From UBA9732 sp963599445 (GTDB lineage Bacteria; Spirochaetota; Spirochaetia; Sphaerochaetales; Sphaerochaetaceae), in the NCBI GenBank assembly GCA_963599445.1, contig CAVBWZ010000006.1, forward strand, positions 86,791-150,790: a stretch of 64,000 nucleotides of DNA, read 5' to 3'. Of this stretch, positions 49,134-58,654 are shown piece after piece. Each line of letters starts with the position of its first letter. The stretch's first letter is position 1. A program made the position numbers and the translations under genes. The notes under the pieces were generated by a model. That model saw only the letters and a program-made list of their open reading frames with translations, had not been told where the DNA came from and ran no database searches.

Positions 49134-49628
49134 ATGGATACAAGAAAGGTCTCCCAAATGGGTCTTCTTATCGCCCTTGCGCTTGTCCTCTCGTACATAG
49201 AGGCCCAGATTCCGGCATTCGTAGCCATTCCTGGCATAAAGGTAGGGCTTGCAAACATAGTGGTTGTGTTCGCTCTGTACAGGCTTGGTACAAAGGAAGC
49301 TGTTACCATTTCTCTTCTTAGGGTTCTTCTGGCCTCTTTGATGTTTGGATCTGTCTTGAGCCTTGCATATTCCTTTGCAGGTGCGCTTCTAAGCCTTTTG
49401 GGCATGGTATTGTTGAAAAAGACGAGGCTTTTTGGAAGCGTGGCTGTGAGTGTAGTGGGGGGAGTCCTCCACAATCTTGGCCAAATCTTAACCGCATGCA
49501 TCGTTTTGGACACCAATGTGGTGGTCTACTATTTGCCATTTCTCATACTAAGCGGTACAATAGCTGGCGTCGTCATTGGACTTGTAGCCGCGTTGGTGCT
49601 CAAAAGGTTGGGCGGTGGCTATGAGTAG
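49134..49628 (+). CDS. Gx transporter family protein (ECF-S-like membrane protein)
   Basis: 164 residues with five or six membrane segments. MGLLIALALVLSYIEAQIPAFVAIPGIKVGLANIVVV is the diagnostic N-terminal block of the family, followed by LLRVLLASLMFG and GGVLHNLGQILTA. Older annotations call it 'heptaprenyl diphosphate synthase component I'. The fold resembles substrate-binding (S) components of ECF transporters, and ecfA-ecfT genes lie 600 bp downstream. It belongs to the rnf-nusG-II unit by position (16 bp from the previous stop). Confidence 0.87.
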   Translation: MDTRKVSQMGLLIALALVLSYIEAQIPAFVAIPGIKVGLANIVVVFALYRLGTKEAVTISLLRVLLASLMFGSVLSLAYSFAGALLSLLGMVLLKKTRLFGSVAVSVVGGVLHNLGQILTACIVLDTNVVVYYLPFLILSGTIAGVVIGLVAALVLKRLGGGYE

Positions 49629-49703
49629 GGACCAAAGGAACGAAATCCAGAGGAACTGAGTCGAAAGACCCATGACGATGAGCGTGATTGATGGGGGTTG
49701 TAT

Positions 49704-50219
49704 ATGAGCAAAGCCAAGAAGGTTGTGACTTCACAGGTACATGGAGATAGCTTCTCTCCTAATTTCTTTGAGACCCAAGGCAAGGTTGGAACCTTACAGA
49801 AGCTCATACACTGGGTTACATCGTTCATTGAACTTATCATGACGCTGTTTCTGATAATTGGAATAGCACTTTCGTTCTTCCAGGTTCCCGATGCAATGAA
49901 GAACATACTGGGAGACAATACCAAAGGACTTCTTGCGCTGGTGAACTATGTCTCTCTTGTAATAATAGCAGTCGAGCTCATACACGTGCTCAACAGTCAG
50001 AACCTTGAGTCCGTAATCGAAATCCTCATGCTTGCCTTCGTCCGCGAACTTGTCATAAAGGAGTGGACTATGGTTCAGCTCTTCATGGGCGTGGGTTGCA
50101 TTGCCGGATTGTTTGCGATAAAGAAATGGCTCATTCCAAGGAAATGCTCGGAACGGGGCGGTGCTCCTGTCTACGATGTAGAGCCTCCTGCAGAGACGAA
50201 GCCTTCGAGCGAGGAGTAG
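49704..50219 (+). CDS. PsiE-like membrane protein
   Basis: 171 residues from the ATG at 49704. Four membrane segments: SFIELIMTLFLIIGIALSFF, LLALVNYVSLVIIAVELIHVL, the signature-like NLESVIEILMLAFVRELVIKEWT, and LFMGVGCIAGLFAIKKW. The E-L-I and 'R-E-L' residues match the phosphate-starvation-inducible PsiE family. A Pro/Glu tail ends the protein. The ecfA gene starts eight bases beyond its stop. Confidence 0.75.
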   Translation: MSKAKKVVTSQVHGDSFSPNFFETQGKVGTLQKLIHWVTSFIELIMTLFLIIGIALSFFQVPDAMKNILGDNTKGLLALVNYVSLVIIAVELIHVLNSQNLESVIEILMLAFVRELVIKEWTMVQLFMGVGCIAGLFAIKKWLIPRKCSERGGAPVYDVEPPAETKPSSEE

Positions 50220-50227
50220 GCTTCTAG

Positions 50228-51070
50228 ATGAAGACGCTGATAGAGCTTAGGGACACCTCCTTCTCCTATTCGACTGGAAATGGATGCGTTGAGGCTCTGT
50301 CTGGATTGAACCTTTCGATAGAAGAAGGCTCCTTCGTTGCTGTAGTGGGTTCCAATGGCTCAGGGAAATCCACATTCGCAAAGCTCTTGAACGCTCTGAT
50401 TGTGCCGTCCAGCGGTTCTGTCGTTGTCGATGGCCTGGATTCGCATGATAAGTCAAATATTTATGCTATTAGGTCGAAAATTGGCCTTGTTTTTCAGAAC
50501 CCTGACAATCAGATAGTCTCTGATATCGTAGAAGACGACATAGCGTTTGGCCTTGAGAACATGGGGCTTGGTTTGGACGAGATGAAGACTCGGATTGAAA
50601 GATGCCTTTTCCTGACTGGACTGACTCCTCTTCGTCATAGCGACCCTGACAAACTTTCAGGAGGTCAGAAACAGCTTGTAGCCATTGCAGGAATCCTTGC
50701 AATGCAGCCAAAGTGCGTGGTGCTCGACGAGGCCACCGCCATGCTTGATCCAAATGGGCGAAGGATGGTTTTGGAGCTCTGCCACAGACTCAACCGTGGA
50801 ATTGGCATGACAGTAGTACTCATAACCCACTACATGGAGGAGTGCATAGACGCTGACAGAGTAGTAGTCTTTGACAAGGGACGTCTTGCCGTTGACGGCA
50901 CTCCTACCGAGGTGTTTTCAAATGCTCCATTTGTGAAGTCCTTGGGGCTAAAGCTGCCACCTGTGACGGAGCTCTCAGAACGCCTCATCTCTTCTGGAAT
51001 CGATATCCCCCACGGAATACTGACAAACGAGGAGCTTTGCAGAGCCCTTAAGGTGGTACATGGTGTCTAG
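50228..51070 (+). CDS. ecfA1: ECF transporter ATPase EcfA1
   Basis: 280 residues. ABC ATPase motifs: Walker A GSNGSGKST (about 41-49), Q-loop QNPDNQI, signature LSGGQKQ, Walker B CVVLDEATAMLD and H-switch ITHYMEE. The C-terminal part (about 230-280) is the EcfA-specific region. It drives uptake of vitamins or metals with EcfA2, EcfT and an S component. Its stop overlaps the ecfT start by 11 bp. Confidence 0.93.
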   Translation: MKTLIELRDTSFSYSTGNGCVEALSGLNLSIEEGSFVAVVGSNGSGKSTFAKLLNALIVPSSGSVVVDGLDSHDKSNIYAIRSKIGLVFQNPDNQIVSDIVEDDIAFGLENMGLGLDEMKTRIERCLFLTGLTPLRHSDPDKLSGGQKQLVAIAGILAMQPKCVVLDEATAMLDPNGRRMVLELCHRLNRGIGMTVVLITHYMEECIDADRVVVFDKGRLAVDGTPTEVFSNAPFVKSLGLKLPPVTELSERLISSGIDIPHGILTNEELCRALKVVHGV

Positions 51071-51833
51071 GAATGTGGTTCTTGGAAGGTACTACCCGGT
51101 CTCCTCTTCCTTGCACAGCCTTGACCCACGCACAAAACTCGTTGCCTTGGTCGTGTACCTTGTGTCCGTGTTCGTTGCACAAGGGGTTACAGGGCTGCTG
51201 CTTCCAGTTGCTGCTCTTTTGTTTCTGGTCGTGCTTTCAAACGTTCCTGTAAAGTATGTCCTTCGTGGACTCAGAGCAATTCTTGTCATAGTCGTCGTCA
51301 CCGATCTTTTCAACATATTCTTCGTTGACGATGGCCTGAAGAAGGCTTTTGTCATGACTTTGCGCATGATAGAGACGATTTGGGGCTCCAATATCCTATG
51401 CCTGACTACAAAGCCAAAGGATATCTCAGACGGCATGGAAAAAGGACTTGGATGGATGAAAAGGCTAGGAGTCCCTGTCCATGACTTTGCAACCATGATA
51501 TCGCTTGCCTTCCGTTTCATACCCATCCTATCCACCGAGGCCTCACGTATCATGGAAGCCCAGAAGGCACGTGGAGCCAACTTTGAAAGCGGAGGCTTGA
51601 TACGTCGTGCAAAAGCCCTCGTCCCCGTGGTCGTACCACTTTTCGTCTCTTCCTTCAAAAAGGCCGATGACCTTGCTATGGCCATGGATTCAAGACTGTA
51701 TGGTTCCTGCGATGCCCCTACGCGGCTTAGGCCATTGGTGTATGGACATTGCGATTTCGTTGCATATTCCATCATGTTCGTCTATTTGGTGCTTTTTGTC
51801 TTAGCGAGGGTGTTTCCATGTCACTTGATATAG
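51060..51833 (+). CDS. ecfT: ECF transporter transmembrane component EcfT
   Basis: 257 residues, five or six membrane segments. LGRYYPVSSSLHSLDPRTKLVALVVYLV is the typical opening. The coupling-helix signature occurs as EAQKARGANFESGG (ARG motif), with a later MDSRLYG. It links substrate-binding S components to the two ATPases. No dedicated S component lies within the operon. Confidence 0.92.
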   Translation: MVSRNVVLGRYYPVSSSLHSLDPRTKLVALVVYLVSVFVAQGVTGLLLPVAALLFLVVLSNVPVKYVLRGLRAILVIVVVTDLFNIFFVDDGLKKAFVMTLRMIETIWGSNILCLTTKPKDISDGMEKGLGWMKRLGVPVHDFATMISLAFRFIPILSTEASRIMEAQKARGANFESGGLIRRAKALVPVVVPLFVSSFKKADDLAMAMDSRLYGSCDAPTRLRPLVYGHCDFVAYSIMFVYLVLFVLARVFPCHLI

Positions 51834-52630
51834 TCGATGTTTCATTTGTCTATGATGAAGGAACTCCGTTTGAACGAAAGGCTTTGGAAGGCGTTTCCTT
51901 TTCGATTGAATCTGGTTCCTTCGTTGGCATCGCCGGCAATTCCGGAAGCGGAAAGACCACTTTGGTTAAGATACTCAAAGGGCTGCTCAAACCAAGTTCT
52001 GGGCATGTGTCCCTTGGCTCCTGTTGCAATGTGGGTTTGGTGTTCCAGTACCCGGAATTCCAACTGTTCGAATCCACAGTTCTCAAAGATGTCATGTTCG
52101 GCCCTTTGAACATGGGCTTTGGCGAAGAGACTGCAAGACGCATGGCAGTGAAGGCTTTGGAGTCAGTAGGATTGGATTATTCCTTTTTTGGACGTGATCC
52201 TTTGGCTTTGTCAGGAGGAGAGAAAAGGCGGGTTGCGATTGCAGGCGTGCTCTCTATGGATCCAAATGTCCTTGTTCTTGATGAGCCTGCAGCAGGCCTC
52301 GACCCTGCAATGCACGACCTTGTCTTTTCATTGCTCCTTGGTTTGAACAGAGCCGGGAAGACCATAGTTCTTGTATCCCACTCCATGGATGACATAGCCC
52401 AATACTGCGACCATGTGGTTTACCTAAAGGATGGACATGTAGTTGCTGACGACACACCCTCCCAAGTCTTTTCAAACTCTGGAGCTTTGGATGTCGGTAT
52501 ATCAAAGCCTTTGATTGTCACATTGGCGGATGACCTTCGTCATGCAGGAATCCCAATCCCAGCTGGTGTTTGTACATTGGATGGCCTTGAAAAGGAGCTT
52601 AAAGGGCTTTTTGACCGTGATAAAACATAG
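51818..52630 (+). CDS. ecfA2: ECF transporter ATPase EcfA2
   Basis: 270 residues from the ATG at 51818 (overlaps ecfT by 16 bp). Walker A GNSGSGKTT, Q-loop QYPEFQLF, signature LSGGEKRR, Walker B VLVLDEPAAGLD, H-switch VSHSMDD. It is the partner of EcfA1; together with EcfT they form the energising module, shared by several S components in group II ECF systems. It is the last gene of the operon; a new promoter follows. Confidence 0.93.
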   Translation: MSLDIVDVSFVYDEGTPFERKALEGVSFSIESGSFVGIAGNSGSGKTTLVKILKGLLKPSSGHVSLGSCCNVGLVFQYPEFQLFESTVLKDVMFGPLNMGFGEETARRMAVKALESVGLDYSFFGRDPLALSGGEKRRVAIAGVLSMDPNVLVLDEPAAGLDPAMHDLVFSLLLGLNRAGKTIVLVSHSMDDIAQYCDHVVYLKDGHVVADDTPSQVFSNSGALDVGISKPLIVTLADDLRHAGIPIPAGVCTLDGLEKELKGLFDRDKT

Positions 52631-52646
52631 TGGACATCCAAAAACC

Positions 52647-52675
52647 TTGACAAGTGCATACAAGGGTGCTAAAGT
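52647..52675 (+). promoter_or_regulatory. Promoter of the surface-protein cluster
   Basis: TTGACA, 17 bp, TAAAGT, 52 bp before the ATG at 52728, which has GGGAGGGG upstream. Confidence 0.7.
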
Positions 52676-52727
52676 CCAAATCACTTGAGTTGCATTGATG
52701 ACGCAACGGAAAGGGAGGGGTGGATAG

Positions 52728-53873
52728 ATGTACAGAGCCAAGGTCTTCTCGTTGATTCTTGCAGCCATGTTCTGCTGCGCGTGCGCATACGCCACGGACG
52801 TGGTGTTCAGCTGGACGTGCCAGGACCCAAGGGTCACGGCCGTGAGGGTGCAGGCCAACGGCGAGGACGAAGGGCTGTGGACGGTCCTGGATCCGTCCGT
52901 CACCTCATACACGTTCAGGGACGTCGATACATCCGTGGACAACACGTTCAACATACAGAGCACAAGGGACGGCGAGAGATGGTCCTCCACCAAGGGCATG
53001 GTGCTCAAGGCCCAGACCCCCGAGACCTACGATGCATCGTCCATGATGGTCGTAGGCCCTGAAACCCCACGGGGGGGGGAAGGTGAGAGGAGCCTCTCCT
53101 ACCGCTGGAGCCAGATAGGCGGTACAACCCATTACAACTGGTTCTCCTTCAGGTTCGACGACGGCCCATGGTACGTCGTGGACTCGAACACCACGGGTGT
53201 GGAATACCATACATGCGAAGAAGAGGACCCCATACTTCAGGTGAGGGCCTCCGTCGACGGAAGGAAGTGGACCAAGAGGACCACCACATACGACCCCAAG
53301 GGCCTCTACGACGAAGACAATCTTCCAACGCAGGGATGGACGGTAAGGATGCAGGCAGGGGCCCAATGGCCCTTCATGGCCGCGTTCCTCATCCCCAAGA
53401 GGTCCGTCGTTGCATACTACGACTCCAACAGACTCGACACCGCACTCTCATTCGAGCTCGGTGCATCATATGAGACGAAGAAGGGGAACGGATACGGCTT
53501 CTCGTTCCAGTACACCTTCACACCTACAAGCAAGGACGCGGCCTTCGAGGTCTACTCCATGGAGCTCCTCTACTCGAGGATGCTGTACCATACGAAGAGG
53601 TACGAGGCGTTCCAGCTGAACCTTGAGGTGGGTCTTGGGCCTGCGCTGTGCATATACGGCAAGGTGGGCTCCTTTGGGTTCAGGGCTAGGCTTGGGCTGA
53701 ACGGAAGGCTGAACATAGCAGACAACCTATACCTTACGACAGGCTTCGATGTGAATGCAGCCTTCGAGCCTGATTTCCACAATGAGGACGAGGTGAGGCT
53801 GGGCACCACGCTGTACCTTACGCTTCCGCTGAGGGTGGGCATGGTGTATTCGTTCAAGGACGTTGCGGACTGA
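52728..53873 (+). CDS. Outer-membrane beta-barrel-like protein with a slip-prone G9 tract
   Basis: 381 residues. The signal peptide (AKVFSLILAAMFCCACAYA) ends before TDVVFSW. Residues about 25-190 form two fibronectin-III-like or Ig-like segments (WTCQDPRVTAVRVQANGEDE, YRWSQIGGTTHYNWFSFRFDDG), then a probable barrel from about 205 to the end. A nine-G run at 53071-53079 codes for Arg-Gly-Gly at residues 115-117 between the two segments. GC content and codon use are higher than in the two lipoproteins that follow. No known family; likely surface-exposed adhesin or porin. Confidence 0.7.
   Translation: MYRAKVFSLILAAMFCCACAYATDVVFSWTCQDPRVTAVRVQANGEDEGLWTVLDPSVTSYTFRDVDTSVDNTFNIQSTRDGERWSSTKGMVLKAQTPETYDASSMMVVGPETPRGGEGERSLSYRWSQIGGTTHYNWFSFRFDDGPWYVVDSNTTGVEYHTCEEEDPILQVRASVDGRKWTKRTTTYDPKGLYDEDNLPTQGWTVRMQAGAQWPFMAAFLIPKRSVVAYYDSNRLDTALSFELGASYETKKGNGYGFSFQYTFTPTSKDAAFEVYSMELLYSRMLYHTKRYEAFQLNLEVGLGPALCIYGKVGSFGFRARLGLNGRLNIADNLYLTTGFDVNAAFEPDFHNEDEVRLGTTLYLTLPLRVGMVYSFKDVAD
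53071..53079 (+). repeat. G9 homopolymer inside the barrel-protein gene
   Basis: With nine G the gene is open. A tenth G brings TGA at 53084-53086 into frame, and an eighth-only tract brings TAG at 53116-53118 into frame. Either slip cuts the 381-residue protein to about 120-130 residues. Confidence 0.9.
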
Positions 53874-53886
53874 GGCGGTGCGGATT

Positions 53887-56025
53887 ATGGCACATGGTCA
53901 CGTTTCCAAGGCGGCTGCGGCGCTCTCAATACTGATGCTTGCGATCCTCTCCGTATTTGTAGTCTCGTGCGACATACAGTTCAATGGAGGCACGGCGATA
54001 CAGGAGGTGTTCGAGGAGGAGCTGGTCAACGACGACGTATCGCTCCATCCAACTGAGGACACGAAGGTCACGATAAGTCTTGTACCTGATGCAAGCGTTC
54101 CAGAGACGGTTCTCGTCTACGAAGTGCTTCTCTACAGAACCAACTCCAAAACCCTCTACAGGACGATCGAGGTCGGCTCCACATACGCATTGGAGCTCCA
54201 CGACCTTCCAAGGGCCTCCTATAGGATAGTAGGGCGCGCCCTCACCGAGGGCGGCGTTGCTGTGGCCGTGGGCGAAGTCTCCATCAAGGTCTCCTCGAAC
54301 GGAGCCGATGCCGTCATAGAGCTCAAGGATGTCGGCCATATCATGGAGCGCCATGACAGGGTGGACGCTACATGCACGGCTTCTGGAAACATCGAACACT
54401 GGCACTGCACGAGGTGTGGGCTGGACTTCACGGACAAGGAAGGCCTGAACTACGTATCCGATACGACGATACCCGCCAAGGGCCACTCGATGGTGCATGT
54501 CGAGGACAAGGCACCTACATGCACCGAGGAAGGAACCATGGACCATTGGCACTGCGACAGGTGCCTCAAGGACTTCGCCGACGAAGAGGGTTCCAGCGAA
54601 CTTGATGACGTGATTGTCCCAGCCCTCGGTCATAAGTGGTCCACGGAATGGAGCCACGACGAGGCCAAACACTGGCATGGATGCACGAGATGCTCCGCCA
54701 CCAGCAATGTCGCAGACCATGGGATGACGGTCATAGACCACAAGGATGCGACAAAGGACGAGGCGGGCTGGGACCTCTTGAAATGCAGAGTATGTGGATT
54801 CCAGAGAAAGGATACCATACAGCCTATCAGGCATGACTTCGTTGAGGTTGATAGAAAAGAGGCCACCTGCCTTGAGGCTGGATACGTGAAATACAGATGC
54901 AGCGACTGCGGGAAGGAGTACACCGAGACCATTCATAAGAAACCCCATGCTACCACTGCGGTGGCTGCCGTCGCCGCTACATGCACAAAGGATGGGAACC
55001 ATGCATTCTGGTACTGCTCGACATGCGGCTTTTATTACAAGAACGAAGCCTGTTCGGAGAAGTTCGAGGGGCTGGAATACATAGACAAGGCTTCTGGTCA
55101 CACATGGTCCACAGTCTGGTGCAATGATGGTTCCAATCACTGGAAGGTGTGCACCGTATGTGGAACGAAAGACGAAAAGTCTGAGCACGTATACGACCAA
55201 CGGAACGAGTCATACACATACCTTGTTTCCAGCGCTACGTGTGACTCCCCGGCAATCTACTACTACAGCTGTGTCTGCGGGGCAAAGGGAACTGAGACGT
55301 TCACCGTCGGCGAACCTCTTGGACACAAGCTTGAAGATGGACATGTAGCTGCCAAACAATCCACATGCGGTGAGGCAGGAAACTCCGAGTACTGGCGCTG
55401 TACTAGGACCAACTGCGGCAAAATCTTCAGCGATGCCAATGGCGAAAAAGAAACCAGCCTTGAAGAAGTGACGATTCCTGCAACTGGAAAGCATGTATTT
55501 ACTACGAGCTATCACTGTGACACCGAAGGCGATATGCATTATCCGGTTTGCGATGTCTGCGGCTTCGTGGACAAGGCCAATGGTTCAAAACATGAATTTG
55601 TTTGGGATAACGATTCCAACGGCCACTGGTATTCGTGTAAGGTCTGCCATCACAAAAAAACGGAGAAGGTTCCTCATGACTACAAGGATGGCGTCTGTTC
55701 TGTCTGTGGCCGTTACGATGAAAACCCTGCATCTAAGCCAGGTTTCGAAGTAGGTGAAAAGTCATCTGAACCAAAGGGCGAAGTGACATATACCCACGAT
55801 GGCAACACCTGGACGTTCATATTCGTGGATAGAACCCCTGACAAGGAGAACCCTGTCAGAACAGAAGAGCTGTTCTGGTGTCTTGATGGAGAAAGACAGT
55901 CCAAGTTCAATGGAAAGACGGAGTTCATTCTGAACGCTCCAAGAAAGCAAAGCTACACGGTGTTGTGCGTATACAACAACGGAAAGGGATATGGATCCTG
56001 TGAGATTACAGTCACAGGCTATTGA
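53887..56025 (+). CDS. Large lipoprotein with repeated Cys/His zinc-ribbon-like modules
   Basis: 712 residues from the ATG at 53887 (lipobox VVS-C about 30 residues in; a TTG eight codons upstream is open too). An N-terminal beta domain to about 150 is followed by at least eight modules of roughly 45-60 residues with the pattern H-W-(H)-C-x2-C-G and a preceding ATCT. Examples are EHWHCTRCGLDF, DHWHCDRCLKDF, KHWHGCTRCSAT, YVKYRCSDCGKEY and FWYCSTCGFYY. The final 100 residues are an Ig-like tail. Such Cys-pair modules appear in surface proteins of gut anaerobes; whether they bind metal is unknown. Overlapping the end of the barrel gene, it belongs to the same cluster. Confidence 0.78.
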   Translation: MAHGHVSKAAAALSILMLAILSVFVVSCDIQFNGGTAIQEVFEEELVNDDVSLHPTEDTKVTISLVPDASVPETVLVYEVLLYRTNSKTLYRTIEVGSTYALELHDLPRASYRIVGRALTEGGVAVAVGEVSIKVSSNGADAVIELKDVGHIMERHDRVDATCTASGNIEHWHCTRCGLDFTDKEGLNYVSDTTIPAKGHSMVHVEDKAPTCTEEGTMDHWHCDRCLKDFADEEGSSELDDVIVPALGHKWSTEWSHDEAKHWHGCTRCSATSNVADHGMTVIDHKDATKDEAGWDLLKCRVCGFQRKDTIQPIRHDFVEVDRKEATCLEAGYVKYRCSDCGKEYTETIHKKPHATTAVAAVAATCTKDGNHAFWYCSTCGFYYKNEACSEKFEGLEYIDKASGHTWSTVWCNDGSNHWKVCTVCGTKDEKSEHVYDQRNESYTYLVSSATCDSPAIYYYSCVCGAKGTETFTVGEPLGHKLEDGHVAAKQSTCGEAGNSEYWRCTRTNCGKIFSDANGEKETSLEEVTIPATGKHVFTTSYHCDTEGDMHYPVCDVCGFVDKANGSKHEFVWDNDSNGHWYSCKVCHHKKTEKVPHDYKDGVCSVCGRYDENPASKPGFEVGEKSSEPKGEVTYTHDGNTWTFIFVDRTPDKENPVRTEELFWCLDGERQSKFNGKTEFILNAPRKQSYTVLCVYNNGKGYGSCEITVTGY

Positions 56026-56041
56026 TAAGAGGAGAGAGACG

Positions 56042-58654
56042 ATGAAGAAAGCTTCCTGCATCCTTCTTGCTATGATGCTCATTGCAGCATTGTTCGTGTC
56101 ATGCAAGGCCGAGGTCATTGACGACTCGGACCTTTTGGTAAACGTAACGTTCTCAAGTGACGACAACTCCAAAGGTCTCACATGGTCAAGGGATTTCAAT
56201 CCAGAGGAATATACTTGGTACTACGAAGCAGAAAAGATTGACGGTGGTCCACAGACCGGTACCACGAAGGATATTGGCAAGACTCGCATTGGCAAGGCTG
56301 AGTCAAACGAAACTGGACTTGACCATAATGTGGGGCCCTTCTCCATCGGAGATTGGAAGTTTACACTTTATGGCTACAAAGGCACTAGGGAAGCGGATGA
56401 GTCGAATCTTGTTTTTCAAGGAACCAATCCAAAGGCATCTCTCTCAAAGAACAACGCTTCAGCCGTCAAGGTTGTCGTGGATTCCATAAGCACTGGTAGT
56501 GGCTATATCCTTATTTCCAAAGATATAAAGCTAAAGGATGGAGCTGGCAACACCTTTGAGCCGACTAATTTGACAATCAAGACCGCATCTGATACAGATG
56601 TTTTGACCGATGAATTTAATATGAAATCCGACATGGAGTATCCTGTTTCGTCTGGTTCCTATGCCGTTACGCTGGAGATGAAAGGTAATAATTCAGATAA
56701 CCAAGAGGTTGTCTATTCATCCACAACAATCTACATAAACGTCTACAATGGACAGACAACTACCATTGGTGGGTCTTTGGATGATGTGAAGGTCTCCACA
56801 AGGTTCGAGGCCGATGATGGCATAGGCGGAACGTCTGGCGCTGTTGTAAAAGGCTCGGATGGTTCTACCATATTGACTGTAGCAGGTGTAACTCCTCTTA
56901 ATTCCGGTGATACTACGGTTGTATTCCCGAAGAATTCTATAAGTACACCAGAGAAAGCAACTCTGAAAGTTGTTGCTTATTCGACTACATCCGCTATTTC
57001 AAAGAAATTCGGTGTAAGTGATGGAGAAGATTCTCCTATTTCAGGAATCGATCTCAGTCTTACAATCGATGGCAAAAACGTTGAAACGTTCAAAGGAAAC
57101 AAAGTCACAGTAACGACATATGTTGCAACAGGTCTTGTTTCTGGAACGGAAGAGGTTAATGGTGAAACTGCTGCGGAAGCGGGGCTTAGTCTTAAGTATT
57201 ACAGAAGTGATGCTGCTCAACCTGAGATTGTGTCTTATAATCCGGAGACTGGAAAGCTCGTATTCACAACGCCACACTTCAGTTTGTACTATGTGACTTC
57301 GTCTTCCTCCGTTGCCGTAAATGAAACGACTGGTACTGCGTATACATCCTTGAAAACTGCAGTTGAAGCTGTTAAAGATGGCGAAAAGGCTGAGATTGTT
57401 CTTCTGAAAGATGTTGACAATGGTGATGGAATCTTGATTCCAGAGGGAAATAAGAACATAACCATAGATTTCAACGGAAAAAAATACACTGCTTTTGAAA
57501 AAAATAATTCAAGTAATTCCAAGGAAAGAAATGCTTTCGAATTTAGAAAGGGCAACTCGATAAAGTTGAAGAACGGAACTCTTACTACAGCACAAAGACT
57601 TAATGTCACTTTAATTAAAAACTACTGCAATCTGACATTGGAGAGTTTTATGATAGAGGGGCATAGGGATGAAGATAACATGTTTGCTGTTTCTGCTTTG
57701 TCTTGCAATTATGGAGCGACTTTAATAACGGGTAAAACTATAATTCTTAACACTGAAGGTGGTGGTTACAACAAAACAGCTATTGATGTTAATTACTTGC
57801 CTGATGACGGAAACTATAATGCTGGTGAGTTGTCTGTTTCGTTCGATAACGATTTCAGTGGTGAGATTGTGGGGTCGATTTATTTTCAGTCAAAACTGGT
57901 AAGACCTGTAGAAAAAATGGTTGATTATACGCATTCTTTGAAGATCGATTCAAAGATTAGTAATTCTTTTGAAAAAGCAAATTTGGTTCTTCAAAACATT
58001 CGAAGCAAAAGTTTTTTCAAGATAAAGGAAAATCTTATTTCTAAAGAAAAAATCAAAACGTCTATAAAACTTGTTGATGACGGTGAAGGTTTCAAGGTTT
58101 TTGATAAAGACAGTAGGAGTATCCTGAATAAGACAATCGATTTGATTTACACCGATGATTTAAGACAGGCCGTTATTAATGCAAAAGATGGAGACGAGCT
58201 CGTTCTGTTAAAAAACTGTGTTCTTGCTGTTAATCCTGTCGAAATTAATTCCAAGAAAATAATAATTGATTTAAATGGAAACAAGATTACAGCTGGTTCC
58301 GAGTTCGAGGGAACGGATGGGATGATTAAAGTTGATAGCGGAACTTTGATTGTCAATGATTCCTGTCCTGAAGGTGTAAAGGGTTCGATAGATGCAACTA
58401 TAATAAAGTCAATCGGAGTTGCAATAAAGGCTATAAAAAAAGCAACCATTACCATAAATGGTGGAATAATAAAAGGTATCACTTCTGCGGTTGAGAAGAA
58501 TGCTGATTCTACATCAACGCCAAAGAATAATTCCACAATAAGAATTACTGGTGGAACATTTAACAGCGACCCAACGGCCTATGTTGATACTAATACTCAT
58601 GTTATATCAAAGAATGAGAGCGCTGGAACTTGGACAGTCACCGCGAAGAACTGA
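56042..58654 (+). CDS. Modular lipoprotein with beta-helix-like C-terminus (paralogue 1)
   Basis: 870 residues from the ATG at 56042. Lipobox ALFVS-C, then a conserved N-terminal module (CKAEVIDDSDL, NSKGLTWSR, IYINVYNGQTTTIGGSLD) found almost identically in the lipoprotein at 59450. A second module carries IDLSLTIDGKNVETFKGNKVTV and 'NPETGKLVFTTPHFS'. From about 430 on there are repeated strands (KDVDNGDGILIPEGNKNITIDF, KTIILNTEGG, ATITINGGIIKGI, IRITGGTFNS) of the right-handed beta-helix kind. That part is AT-rich and differs from its paralogue. Surface adhesin or carbohydrate binder is inferred. Confidence 0.75.
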   Translation: MKKASCILLAMMLIAALFVSCKAEVIDDSDLLVNVTFSSDDNSKGLTWSRDFNPEEYTWYYEAEKIDGGPQTGTTKDIGKTRIGKAESNETGLDHNVGPFSIGDWKFTLYGYKGTREADESNLVFQGTNPKASLSKNNASAVKVVVDSISTGSGYILISKDIKLKDGAGNTFEPTNLTIKTASDTDVLTDEFNMKSDMEYPVSSGSYAVTLEMKGNNSDNQEVVYSSTTIYINVYNGQTTTIGGSLDDVKVSTRFEADDGIGGTSGAVVKGSDGSTILTVAGVTPLNSGDTTVVFPKNSISTPEKATLKVVAYSTTSAISKKFGVSDGEDSPISGIDLSLTIDGKNVETFKGNKVTVTTYVATGLVSGTEEVNGETAAEAGLSLKYYRSDAAQPEIVSYNPETGKLVFTTPHFSLYYVTSSSSVAVNETTGTAYTSLKTAVEAVKDGEKAEIVLLKDVDNGDGILIPEGNKNITIDFNGKKYTAFEKNNSSNSKERNAFEFRKGNSIKLKNGTLTTAQRLNVTLIKNYCNLTLESFMIEGHRDEDNMFAVSALSCNYGATLITGKTIILNTEGGGYNKTAIDVNYLPDDGNYNAGELSVSFDNDFSGEIVGSIYFQSKLVRPVEKMVDYTHSLKIDSKISNSFEKANLVLQNIRSKSFFKIKENLISKEKIKTSIKLVDDGEGFKVFDKDSRSILNKTIDLIYTDDLRQAVINAKDGDELVLLKNCVLAVNPVEINSKKIIIDLNGNKITAGSEFEGTDGMIKVDSGTLIVNDSCPEGVKGSIDATIIKSIGVAIKAIKKATITINGGIIKGITSAVEKNADSTSTPKNNSTIRITGGTFNSDPTAYVDTNTHVISKNESAGTWTVTAKN

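Noticed and set aside
53926..55200. Open frame of 424 codons on the minus strand
   Set aside because: Antisense to the Cys-rich lipoprotein, which has a lipobox and conserved modules; the opposite frame has neither signal nor domain.
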